From Microbacterium cremeum (lineage in GTDB: Bacteria; Actinomycetota; Actinomycetes; Actinomycetales; Microbacteriaceae): a DNA stretch of 64,000 nt. Location: assembly GCF_015277855.1 (NCBI RefSeq), contig NZ_CP063812.1, forward strand, positions 1,984,001-2,048,000, given 5' to 3'. Both the position numbers and the translations under genes were made by a program. Below, in pieces: positions 50,305 to 58,275 of the stretch. Each line of letters begins with the position of its first letter. Position 1 is the first letter of the stretch. The notes beneath the pieces were generated by a model that made no database searches, was not told where the DNA came from, and worked only from the letters and a program-made list of their open reading frames with translations.

Positions 50305-50870
50305 CCGAGGGCGGGCAGCACGCCCCGCGCGGCGGCAGCCGTGCGGGCGATGAGCAAGGTGGGGTCGACGATGTCCCCGGACGCGATGAGTGCATCGAGT
50401 TTGGCGATCGGCATGCGAACCAAACGCACCCGTTCCGCGCGGTCGCTCAACTCGACCGAGCCGGCCGTAGTCCCGGCGTCGCACATGAACACGTGCACGG
50501 GCCATGCCGCCCGACCTGGGTTCACGTAGAAGGTGTGAAGATGTCGGAGCTCGTTGGCTCTGAGGCCCAGCTCTTCCTCGAGTTCCCGCTGTGCCGCATC
50601 GCGCGGCGTCTCGTCCGCGGAGCCGGCTCCGCCTGGCAGGTCGTATATCCAACGATCGATCGGGTAGCGGTACTGGCGAGTGAGGAGGACGGTCTGGTGG
50701 TCGTCGACGACGAGAGTCGCGACAGCGTAGGGAATGCTCTCGTCGACTTCGTAGGAGATCTCCGATGCGTCGTCGATGCGGACTGCGTGGGTGGAGAGGG
50801 TGACGCGGCCGCTATAGCTAGTTGCCCGTGAGATCGTCGTCCAGCGGTATTCGGCATCCCCATGTGGCAT
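50301..50870 (-). CDS. NUDIX hydrolase, ADP-ribose pyrophosphatase-like
   Basis: A 189-residue NUDIX protein. The Nudix box GGAGSADETPRDAAQRELEE-ELG (about 80-102) is complete, with the RExxEE metal ligands. The preceding LLTRQYRYPIDRWIYDLPGG matches ADP-ribose/sugar-nucleotide pyrophosphatases. It probably clears ADP-ribose or a related nucleotide. It converges on the LD-carboxypeptidase gene with interlocked stop codons. Confidence 0.9.
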   Translation of the reverse strand: MPHGDAEYRWTTISRATSYSGRVTLSTHAVRIDDASEISYEVDESIPYAVATLVVDDHQTVLLTRQYRYPIDRWIYDLPGGAGSADETPRDAAQRELEEELGLRANELRHLHTFYVNPGRAAWPVHVFMCDAGTTAGSVELSDRAERVRLVRMPIAKLDALIASGDIVDPTLLIARTAAAARGVLPALG

Positions 50871-50968
50871 TCAGTTACCGTACGACGTCGTCACCCTCGC
50901 CGACCTCATTTCGACAGCGCAGTCATCGCACACAACGCTGACCACCGGTGTCGTCCGGCGTAGACGTA

Positions 50969-51658
50969 CTAACGGACGAAGCCGACTTGAAGGCGTCCCC
51001 CCAGCCGCTCTAGTTCATACGCTGCTCGCTGCCCAAAGGCTGCGTGGTCGCCAGCGACCAGCGGAGAGCCCAGCGCAGTCGCCAACTGAGGGTCAAGCTC
51101 GCGCAGCCGACGAGGAAGGTTCTTGCCCGTGCCGATCCAGCATCGGTTGTAAATCAGGACCAATTCGGCAAGCCGCTCGTAGAGGGTGAAGGCGATGACG
51201 TGCTTCTCGACCGGATCGACGGCGTCAGCGAGGTCGTCAATGAGGTCGGTGATGCCGTATCGGCGTGCCCTCAGTTCGTGGTCGGAAACCGAAGGGCCAG
51301 CCGCGTACGTTTGAGCCCAGTGTGCGCGCATGCCGTCAAGGCTGCCGTCGTCTACGACGACAACGCCGGACACCAGCATGTCAACAATGACGGGACGATA
51401 CTCACGTACCCCGCGCTCGGCCCACTCGTTGAAGCCGGAAGACGTATACGCGAACACTTCGAAGACTTCACCCTCGTGCTCAAACGTCGCCGCGAGGCTA
51501 GATCGCTCGTCGCTGAAGACGCGGTCTCCAAGCACTAGTAGGTCTACGTCGCTGGTTGCTGTGCGCTCGTTGCGAGCGGTGCTGCCACTAACCAGGACCA
51601 AGGATGCGTTGGGAAACCGTGCGTCCGCGAATCTTCTGGCCAGGTCTGCGAAGTCCAC
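50969..51658 (-). CDS. Nucleotidyltransferase-domain protein
   Basis: A 229-residue Pol-beta-fold nucleotidyltransferase: LVSGSTARNERTATSDVDLLVLG (about 22-44) holds the GS and DxD catalytic motif, and the C-terminal half is helical. The form recalls minimal nucleotidyltransferases and aminoglycoside adenylyltransferases; the substrate is unknown. No HEPN partner is adjacent. The minus-strand start at 51658 lies 88 bases from palindromic sites C/D. Confidence 0.85.
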   Translation of the reverse strand: MDFADLARRFADARFPNASLVLVSGSTARNERTATSDVDLLVLGDRVFSDERSSLAATFEHEGEVFEVFAYTSSGFNEWAERGVREYRPVIVDMLVSGVVVVDDGSLDGMRAHWAQTYAAGPSVSDHELRARRYGITDLIDDLADAVDPVEKHVIAFTLYERLAELVLIYNRCWIGTGKNLPRRLRELDPQLATALGSPLVAGDHAAFGQRAAYELERLGGRLQVGFVR

Positions 51659-51745
51659 TTCGCCAGGCTAACCAGAAGATGCGGGAGACGCGCGATGGGC
51701 ATCGGGTAGAGGATCTCTCACGCTCTTCGGGCGAACGCGGACTTC

Positions 51746-51786
51746 GCAAACGGGTAACGCGACTTCGGCTGGGAACCGCGGTACCC
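51746..51786. repeat. Paired palindromic boundary sites C and D
   Basis: Site C on the minus strand (51746-51761) reads CGCGTTACCCGTTTGC, identical over 16 bases to the right half of site A (48205-48220). Site D on the plus strand (51771-51786) is GGGAACCGCGGTACCC, extendable to a 20-base near-palindrome with CTGGG/CCCAG arms. They lie between the nucleotidyltransferase and the recombinase-like remnant. Confidence 0.6.
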
Positions 51787-51806
51787 AGATCCGCGGAAAT
51801 TCTGGC

Positions 51807-52508
51807 TCAGCCGTTCGTTGGGCGGTGGTCTCGCCCGCGCTTGAGGTCGACGTAGTCGCTCATGCGGGCGCCTGTCCGGGCGGCGTGCTGGGTAATGACG
51901 GCGGGGCTGTAGCCGAGCAGGTTGATGAGGGAGCGGGCGTCGACGTCGTGGACCAGGTCGCGGAGCGTGGCGTTGCGCGCGCGTTGCGCGTCGATCCCCA
52001 GAACCTTGAGACGCGTCGAAAGCGTTCCAGGGTGCAGGTGAGCTCCCGCTCTCGTCCCCGGGAACAGCCACTGCGTCGCGGTGTTGGTGGTTTGCTGATT
52101 CGAGGGCCGTTGAGCGTGGCGCCAGAACAGGTCGGCGATCGCTTCGGGCACGGCTGCGGGTCGCGTGCCGAGCATGATCGTCATTCCCATTGGGCCGCGT
52201 TGCAAGTGATCTCGACGGAGCACGACGATCTTGTTCAGCGGGTGGGCCCAGAGCAGCAGGATGAGGCCGGCGACGCGGAGAGATACTCCGACGCGTTCCC
52301 ATTCGAGACAGTTGCGCACGAGCGCGATCCGCTGGGTCCGAGTGAGCATGGGCACCGACTTCACTTCGCGGTGCGGTGCGTCAAGGCGGCGGTCCGGACC
52401 GGACCGGTCGTGGTTGAGCCAGCGGACGTAGTTGCGGATGTGTTTGCGGGTGCTGGGGCCGTCAGCGAGGTAGTCGTCGACGCGGGCTTGGGTTGGGCTG
52501 CTCTTCGA
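51807..52508 (-). pseudogene. Tyrosine-recombinase-like protein, 5'-truncated
   Basis: The frame is open from just below an in-frame TGA at 52509-52511 to 51807 but has no usable start before GTG/ATG around 52364-52380. The translation begins with a SAM-like core-binding segment (QARVDDYLADGPSTRKHIR, NYVRWLNHD), then a recombinase-like catalytic fold (RVAGLILLLWAHPLNKI, WLFPGTRAGAHLHPGTLS, LGYSPAVITQHA). The usual HxxR and nucleophilic Tyr are not at the expected places, so catalysis is doubtful. An open stretch in another frame continues upstream to about 52696, which suggests one frameshift near 52500. Confidence 0.65.
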
Positions 52509-52767
52509 TCAACCCCTTGATGCCCTCGGCGTTCCCGCCCAGTCCCGCCGTTCGGTACTCGACGACACCGTCGCGCTTCTGTCGCGGGAGGGAGGTTCGG
52601 GCCGGCAGCGGTGGATCGAGTTGCACGGCGAAGTGAGCTACGAGCGCATTTCGCAGGCGCCGGGCACGTCTGGCAGCGCGGGCACCAGGTGAGTCGATCC
52701 GTCACCGAGCGGTGGAGACGACTCGGTTCGTTGGCGTCGAGCGCTCACCTGGTGGTCACGCCGATGA

Positions 52768-53310
52768 TCAGCGGACATCACCTTGCCTCACGTCCAGCCA
52801 ACGGGTCATCCGAAGGACTTCGCCAGCAACCTCGGTGACAGAGCGGTTGTCTGTGGCGACTATCGACACGCTGCCATCCGCGGCTGCGAGACGTCGCGCT
52901 GCCAAGTTGCTGCGGTCGATGTGCTCCGCGAGGGCGGTGCCGATCTCGCGTTGTCCAAGTCGGTGTGCTGCGGTGGCGTCGGTCGCTGTAAGAAGCACCG
53001 GGAACGGACGGACATCGCCCCCGATCGCGGCGGCCAGCTCTGCCACTTGCAGCACGCTCACGGTGTTGGTGAAGATCAGGCGCGAGTAGCCGATAGCCCG
53101 ATAGTTCGTCCACATAGCCGCGAGGTTCTGCTCTGCGAGATTGATGCCGCTGCGAGATTGATGCCGCTGCGCCAAGGTTGCGGATGCGCCTGGTCGAGGT
53201 TGTCACCTTCGATCACCGCGTGGCGGACCTCGGCACGAGTGAGGATCAGCGAAGCCTCAGCGGCCACCGACGACGGAGCCCGAGGGCAACGACCTCCCGC
53301 CGGTGTTGAC
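52768..53310 (-). pseudogene. P-loop kinase-like gene broken by a 17-bp tandem duplication
   Basis: Two reading frames together give one protein resembling actinobacterial P-loop kinase-like ATPases: the upstream part has VAAEASLILTRAEVRHAVIE and GDNLDQAHPQPWRSGINLA, and the downstream part NLAAMWTNYRAIGYSRLIF and VLLTATDATAAHRLGQREIG. The frames join where a 17-base unit is duplicated (53133-53166); removing one copy restores GINLAEQNLAAMW. The P-loop itself is not readable in any single frame near 53270-53290, so a second lesion is likely. Confidence 0.65.
53133..53166 (+). repeat. 17-bp tandem duplication
   Basis: CTGCGAGATTGATGCCG twice in a row (53133-53149 and 53150-53166), followed by CTGC of a third partial unit. 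It lies inside the kinase-like pseudogene and shifts its frame. Confidence 0.9.
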
Positions 53311-53534
53311 CTAAACGAAAACCGCAAGCTCGGCTGAAGCTGTCGCTATCGCGCTGGCCGGACGGCCGGATACTGAGTCGTACGGCGAGGCTACGAGCAG
53401 CCTCGCCACCGGCAACGCAGCCGTCGCGTGAGTTTGCGGCGGAGCCACCCGATGCGCGGCAGGCTACGGTGCATGCCCACCGAAGTGCCGTGCTCGGAGT
53501 GCCGGGCAGGCATCCGCCATTCCCTTGCGCGAGA

Positions 53535-53919
53535 TCAACCGCGCGAGCGGTCAAGGATCAGCGCACAGAGGAGTGCAACAATAAGCATCATGCCGGCCAG
53601 CAAGGCATAGATCCACGCGATAGACGTGGATTTACTCCTGGTGGTGAGGAACCCGAACGGGACGCTTGATCCCACGAGCGAAAGCGCAACGACCAGTCCT
53701 CGAAATCGGCGTGAGCGGTCCCCGAGAGGATGCTGCGGAGCCTGGAGCGAGCGCGCCGCCCACAAGCAAGGGGAGTGCCCAGCTCCTGCGTGGGGCACGT
53801 CCGCGCTTGAGACGACGTGGCATTGTCTCCTCCGCCAACTGGCGTGCCTCGTTCTCCGCTGCCGCCGGCAGGGGCTCGGCCATCGATGCGAGCAAGTCGT
53901 CAAGATCGGTTGCACTCAT
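53535..53919 (-). pseudogene. Small membrane protein gene, probably frameshifted
   Basis: ATG 53919 has GGAGGA just upstream and begins MSATDLDDLLASMAEPLPAA, then a basic stretch and a hydrophobic start (SWALPLLVGGAL). In this frame the hydrophobic run breaks off and the protein ends at 53632. In the neighbouring frame a good two-helix membrane segment follows (LVVALSLVGSSVPFGFL and IAWIYALLAGMMLIVALLCA) ending at 53535. The simplest reading is one indel around 53700-53770. The function is unknown. Confidence 0.45.
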
Positions 53920-54101
53920 GGTTCCTCCGGGGTCTACCTCTTCATTCCCAGGTGCGCTCGACACGTTGCATCTTGCTCGCAGACCGCTCGTTGGATCGTC
54001 AGACGCCCGCTGCGGTGTATTCAGGCGCGCCAATAGGGACGCGGATGCTGAAGGTCGGAGGAAGCGAGATTGCTGCCGGATCAATGGGTTTTGTGGTCCG
54101 T

Positions 54102-54545
54102 TTATGGGGTTTCGTTCTCGCTGCGATTTGGAGAGGCCCAGCTGGCCTCGCCGCCCGTGGTCGACTCGGTGGCGGTGCCGGCGACGCTTCGCCAGACGAC
54201 TCGCAGCACGTCGATCACGTCCGCCGGGCTGACTCCCGCGGCTTCGGCCTCGGTGACAAGATCGCGGATCTGTCGGGTGACCGCGAGGGGAAGGCGTGAT
54301 GCCGACTCGGCGACTCGCGTGCCGGCAGCGGTGCGGGTGACGACCAGTCCGTCCCGCTCGAGCATCTTGTAGGCCTTTGCGGCGGTGCCGGGCGCGACGC
54401 CGAGGTCGCTAGCGGTCTGCCGCACGGTAGGAAGGCGCTCGTTGGCTCCCAGTTGCCCGGAGACGATGAGGCCACGGAACTGCCGGTAAATGTCCATCGT
54501 CGGGCTGCCGTCGTCTGCCGCTGACAGCACCGGGTGAGCGTTCAC
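54102..54545 (-). CDS. GntR-family (YtrA type) transcriptional regulator
   Basis: A 147-residue regulator with an N-terminal winged HTH (QLGANERLPTVRQTASDLGV, then PGTAAKAYKMLERDGLVVTR, about 32-71) and a short C-terminal helical tail, as in the YtrA subfamily that controls adjacent membrane-protein genes. GTG 54545 overlaps the stop of the upstream membrane protein gene (GTGA), so the two are one operon, probably autoregulated through the repeats at 55605-55650. Confidence 0.88.
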   Translation of the reverse strand: MNAHPVLSAADDGSPTMDIYRQFRGLIVSGQLGANERLPTVRQTASDLGVAPGTAAKAYKMLERDGLVVTRTAAGTRVAESASRLPLAVTRQIRDLVTEAEAAGVSPADVIDVLRVVWRSVAGTATESTTGGEASWASPNRSENETP

Positions 54546-55588
54546 CGGTCCGCCCTCGCGGCGTCGACAGGATCGTCGCGCTGCTCATCGGGGGAGGGGG
54601 AAGGCCATTTCTGACGCGGCCTGGCGACGACGAGGAACAGGAGGGTGAACGCGATCACCTCGAGGATGGGAGCCAGCCAGCCGACGACGGCTGCAAGTTC
54701 TGCATACCGCCACGCCGCGTCATACGGATTGCCACCGTTTTCGCCCTCGACCCACAGCTGCGAGGGCGACCCCGCACGGGCGATCAGCCGCCATGCGCCG
54801 GCCAGCGCTAGCAGCATCCCTGCCGTGGCCACGGCAACAGCGCCACTGGCGACTTCGGAGCGCAGTCCGCGTTCTGCTGCGACGGTCTCTGGTCGGATGA
54901 AGGGACGCGCTGCGTTCACCCGCAGCGCGAGTGCGGTGGCGACTAACAGCGCTGCGAGGGCAATGAGGACCGGCACACCGAATGCCCATCCGTAGTACCA
55001 GAGCCGGATCGGATCGATCTCAGCCTCGTTCGGGATCGGAATCTCGAGCCAGATGTACTGACCACGGCTATCAGCGGCCGAGGTGACGCCCGCGGCGATC
55101 GTCGTAGCGACGAGCAGAAGGAGCACGGCGCCGCACAGGATGAGACCGACGCGCGGCCCGAAGGTCGTCCACGTTCGCCGAGCCCCCGTCACGACCCGAG
55201 CCTCAGACGGCGCTGATCCTCGGAGCACGATCAAGGCGGCGAGAATGGCCACAGCGAGAACGCTGGATGCGACGGGTGTGGCAAACCGCCACCACGAGAC
55301 CGCATCACCCAGATTGATCACATACCCGCGGATGACGTTCTCAGCCGCGAAGACGACGATCACCGCGATGGCGGCGATCGCCAGAGTGTGGCGCTCGGGT
55401 GCGTACCGCTTCTTAAACGATCGTGCGGCGCCTTCGGACAACACCACGTGTGTGCTTGGGCGCGACCCCACGAACACGATGGCTGCTCCAGCCACGATCA
55501 CTGCAAGAAGAAGAGACGTGAGCGGCGTCGAGAACGCAGCCTCCGCCCAGTCGATCGGACTGAAGTTCGCGGTCCTGAACCCATGCAT
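54542..55588 (-). CDS. Multi-pass membrane protein in operon with GntR
   Basis: A 348-residue protein with about seven transmembrane helices (first near 22-41) and a central extracytoplasmic loop around 170-195 (YIWLEIPIPNEAEIDPIRL). No transporter signature is recognised. ATG 55588 has a strong GAGGAGAG ribosome binding site. The downstream GntR regulator suggests a membrane-stress or antibiotic-responsive unit, which is inference from the YtrA pattern. Confidence 0.75.
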   Translation of the reverse strand: MHGFRTANFSPIDWAEAAFSTPLTSLLLAVIVAGAAIVFVGSRPSTHVVLSEGAARSFKKRYAPERHTLAIAAIAVIVVFAAENVIRGYVINLGDAVSWWRFATPVASSVLAVAILAALIVLRGSAPSEARVVTGARRTWTTFGPRVGLILCGAVLLLLVATTIAAGVTSAADSRGQYIWLEIPIPNEAEIDPIRLWYYGWAFGVPVLIALAALLVATALALRVNAARPFIRPETVAAERGLRSEVASGAVAVATAGMLLALAGAWRLIARAGSPSQLWVEGENGGNPYDAAWRYAELAAVVGWLAPILEVIAFTLLFLVVARPRQKWPSPSPDEQRDDPVDAARADR

Positions 55589-55604
55589 AGTCTCTCCTCA
55601 GAGT

Positions 55605-55626
55605 TTGTGACACATGTCTAGCACAA
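55605..55626. promoter_or_regulatory. Inverted repeat 1 upstream of the membrane protein/GntR operon
   Basis: TTGTG, 12-base spacer, CACAA, 17 bases upstream of the ATG. Directly abuts inverted repeat 2. Confidence 0.5.
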
Positions 55627-55650
55627 GTTGTACTGCGATAGAGATACAAC
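55627..55650. promoter_or_regulatory. Inverted repeat 2 upstream of the membrane protein/GntR operon
   Basis: GTTGTA, 12-base spacer, TACAAC. Same spacer length as repeat 1 and directly adjacent, as expected for two dimeric repressor sites on the promoter. Confidence 0.5.
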
Positions 55651-55669
55651 AGAAGACACGGGTCCTCGC

Positions 55670-55803
55670 GAACGGTTTGCGGGGGCGATCAACACGATGA
55701 CCTGCGAGGCCATGATGGGCGATAGAACGGCACTCCAGATGGCCACCAGCCACGAGTTGGGGCAGAACTTCGCGAAAGCGGTCGGCATCACCTTTACCGG
55801 CAG
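55670..55803 (+). pseudogene. Prolyl-tRNA synthetase fragment
   Basis: About 45 codons ([38 protein letters not shown]) match the motif 2-3 region of the class II prolyl-tRNA synthetase core (FAGA...[26 protein letters not shown]). The rest of the enzyme is absent and the frame ends at 55840. It is a gene remnant left by a deletion or rearrangement, possibly of a second, resistance-type ProRS. Confidence 0.6.
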
Positions 55804-56098
55804 CTCAGAGGCTCTGCGAGGCAAGCAGTCTGGTGGGTGACAACCCCCGGTCAGAACCGCTTACAGGGGAGCGGATGCAGTGATACCCGTTTCCGCAGCA
55901 GATTGCGAGATTCGCAAACAGTACAAATTCATACTGACATAATGTGCATTATCAGCGTACGTCGAGAGCGGTTTCTGCGCTTAGCCTGCCGATCAATCCC
56001 GACCACGCCGGTCGAGACCCGGCAACTGCCATGATGGCGTGGTGCTTCCCTCATCCGGCACGCACCGAACTCCGGGTCGACGAAATCCGACAGCCGAG
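55804..56098. other. Non-coding stretch with an AT-rich palindrome
   Basis: About 295 bases without a clear gene, so that 55589-56098 holds only two inverted repeats, the ProRS remnant and this stretch. ATAATG-TG-CATTAT at 55939-55952 is an AT-rich inverted repeat standing out from high-GC surroundings and could be a regulator site or -10 region for the next gene. Confidence 0.45.
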
Positions 56099-56788
56099 AT
56101 GACAAGCAACGACACGACGAGGGCGCTTGCTGCTCTTGCCCCCGATGCCGACCACCGTGTCGCCGAGACCGTCCTGCGCGACTGCGGCTGGACGTGGATC
56201 GGCGCGGGCGACTGGGCTATCGCGCTGCTGGCACCGGATGGCGACTGGGTGGCGCGAATCAGCCCGTTCGATCCCGTCGGTCCGTATAGCGCGGCCCTGT
56301 ACAGCGCGGCAGCCAATACGCACCAAGTTCCGCAGCTGCGTGAGCATCGGCGTCTCGTCGGCGGCGGCGACCTCCAGGTGCTCGAGCGGCTCTGGCCGGT
56401 AGCCTCCGACGTCGCGACCTCGTTCCATCAGCGGCTCGCCTCGGGTGCCGATGACGTCGCACAGCTGCTCACAGCGATCCGCCGGATCCACCGGCAAGCG
56501 GTCCGCGAACTTCCCTGGTGCGGCCCACTGGACCTCAATCCGCAGAATGTCATGCGCTCAGCCGACGGGCGGCTCGTCGCCATCGACCCGTTCTACGCGG
56601 ACGGTCCGAGCCTCTACGGGACCGCGACAACCGATCCCGATCGTGTTGTGGCGCTCATCCCCGAGTCGGAGCGCCGCTTCATGACTGACATCCCGCTGGC
56701 GGCCTCCGGGCCGTGGAGTGAGTCCGAACGGCACGCGCTTCGCGAGGCGCTCGCCGCCGCGGACGCCCGGAGTCGGCATGAACCCTAA
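56099..56788 (+). CDS. Aminoglycoside phosphotransferase-like protein
   Basis: A 229-residue kinase-fold protein. The catalytic loop reads LDLNPQNVM and is followed by LVAIDPFYAD (DxF-like metal site), close to the APH pattern HxDxxxxN...DxD but with Leu in place of the first His. The length is short for APH. The substrate is unknown. ATG 56099 is chosen; the frame continues to GTG 56039 without obvious homology. Confidence 0.65.
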   Translation: MTSNDTTRALAALAPDADHRVAETVLRDCGWTWIGAGDWAIALLAPDGDWVARISPFDPVGPYSAALYSAAANTHQVPQLREHRRLVGGGDLQVLERLWPVASDVATSFHQRLASGADDVAQLLTAIRRIHRQAVRELPWCGPLDLNPQNVMRSADGRLVAIDPFYADGPSLYGTATTDPDRVVALIPESERRFMTDIPLAASGPWSESERHALREALAAADARSRHEP

Positions 56789-56803
56789 GCGGCATCGCAC
56801 GCC

Positions 56804-57253
56804 TCAGACGAGCCATTCGCCGTCGCGCATCAACAGGCGCCCGGCGAGCTCGTTGGACTCGCGCCAGGCCTGGATCCTCGTCGGACGCAGGACGAGGAAC
56901 GTGTATCCGGCGAGACCGCGCGGATCCCAGTCGGCCTGGGCGGCGTACGCCTCGCCGAGCTGCGCGTCGTCGTCAACGCCCACCGAGCGCTCGAGCGTCG
57001 CGTCGATGAGCGCGACGTCCCGCGTCGGGCCGACCGCCAGACGCGCGATGCGCGACGCTTCGATGTTTCGCGCCGTCGGCGACGCGGCGTCCAGGCTGAC
57101 CACCGCGCGCTCGTCGATCCACGCGAGCGATAGCGGCACGAGATACGGAGTCGCATCCGGCGCCGCCGTCGCCCCCCAGACGTCCGCAGCGGGCGCGGTG
57201 AGCGCAGCCAGCAGATCGGCCTTGCGCGTGACGCGGTCGCGGGGTTCAGGCAT
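56804..57253 (-). CDS. PPOX-class flavin/F420-binding protein
   Basis: A 149-residue split-barrel protein: ATPYLVPLSLAWIDERAVVSLD, TARNIEASRIARLAVGPTRDVALIDATLE and a final RPTRIQAWRESNE fit the pyridoxamine-phosphate-oxidase-like family. In actinobacteria many members use F420 and reduce small molecules. It is convergent with the phosphotransferase-like gene, with a 15-base gap. Confidence 0.82.
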   Translation of the reverse strand: MPEPRDRVTRKADLLAALTAPAADVWGATAAPDATPYLVPLSLAWIDERAVVSLDAASPTARNIEASRIARLAVGPTRDVALIDATLERSVGVDDDAQLGEAYAAQADWDPRGLAGYTFLVLRPTRIQAWRESNELAGRLLMRDGEWLV

Positions 57254-57329
57254 CCGTCCATCCCTTCGTTCGACGCGTGCCAGTCTGACAGAGCGTGACG
57301 CGGGATTCGGCGCAGGAGAACGATTTCTC

Positions 57330-57335
57330 TAGGCT
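57330..57335 (+). promoter_or_regulatory. -10 element for the AEC carrier (leaderless)
   Basis: TAGGCT; seven bases further is G57342, first base of the GTG. Confidence 0.6.
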
Positions 57336-57341
57336 CGGAGC

Positions 57342-58262
57342 GTGCTGGAGTCGCTCACCGGGTTCGTCGTGGTGGGTGTCGCGATCGCCGTCGGCTGGAT
57401 CATCGGCCGCATCGACTTGCTCGGCGAGCACGCGCGGCCGGTGCTCGCGCGCCTCGCGTTCTTCGTGCTGTCGCCGTTCCTCCTGTTCGTCGTGCTCGCG
57501 CAGGCCGACGTGCGCATGCTGTTCTCGGCACTGCTTCCGGTGTCGGCGATCGCCGCCGTCGCCGTGATCCTCATCCACGCCGTCGTCGCACGGGTCGCGT
57601 GGCGCCGCTCCGTCGGCGAGACCGTGATCGGCGCTCTCAGCGCCGGGCAGGTCAACTCCAACAACATCGGCATTCCGCTGTCGCTCTACCTGCTCGGCAG
57701 CGCCGCCTATCCCGCTCCCGTGATCCTGATGCAGCTGCTCGTGTTCACACCGATCACGATGGCGATCCTGGATGCTGTGACCGCCGCGCGCACGTCCCTC
57801 TGGCGCGCCGTCGCCCGCGTGACGACGAACCCGATCGTGCTGGGCTCCGCACTCGGGACGATCGTCTCGGTGGTCGGCGTCCGGCTGCCGCCCGTCGTGA
57901 TGGAGCCTGCACAGCTCATCGCCGACGCCTGCGTGCCGGTCCTCCTCATCGCGTACGGCATCTCGCTGCACGGTCAACGAGTGCTCGCGCCGTCTGGCCG
58001 GCGACGCGACATCCTGCTGGCGACGGTCCTCAAGCTCGTCGCCATGCCGATGATCGCGTGGGCGGTCGCGAAGTTCGCGTTCGCCCTCCCGGCGCACGAT
58101 GTGCTCATCGTCACGGTGCTCGCCGCGCTGCCCACGGCGCAGAACGTCTTCAACTACTCACAGCGCTACGGCGTCGGCGAGACGATCTCGCGCGACACCG
58201 TCTTCCTCACGACGATCGGCTGCGTTCCGGTGCTGATCCTCATCGCGCTCCTGCTGGGCTGA
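57342..58262 (+). CDS. AEC-family transporter
   Basis: A 306-residue auxin-efflux-carrier-type membrane protein with about ten short helices. Typical family segments are ALSAGQVNSNNIGIPLSLYLLG (about 98-119) and ALPTAQNVFNYSQRYGVG near the C-terminus. It probably exports an organic anion or metabolite. The GTG start is at the predicted transcription start. Confidence 0.88.
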   Translation: MLESLTGFVVVGVAIAVGWIIGRIDLLGEHARPVLARLAFFVLSPFLLFVVLAQADVRMLFSALLPVSAIAAVAVILIHAVVARVAWRRSVGETVIGALSAGQVNSNNIGIPLSLYLLGSAAYPAPVILMQLLVFTPITMAILDAVTAARTSLWRAVARVTTNPIVLGSALGTIVSVVGVRLPPVVMEPAQLIADACVPVLLIAYGISLHGQRVLAPSGRRRDILLATVLKLVAMPMIAWAVAKFAFALPAHDVLIVTVLAALPTAQNVFNYSQRYGVGETISRDTVFLTTIGCVPVLILIALLLG

Positions 58263-58275
58263 CGGCTGCGGCGGT

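Noticed and set aside
55618..55824. Minus-strand ORF of 68 codons with a hydrophobic segment
   Set aside because: It is antisense to the prolyl-tRNA synthetase remnant, which explains the sequence better; no ribosome binding site.
47400..56000. CRISPR array or prophage in the accessory region
   Set aside because: No regularly spaced direct repeats and no phage structural, portal, terminase or lysis genes are seen; the palindromes at 48198, 49147 and 51771 are kilobases apart.
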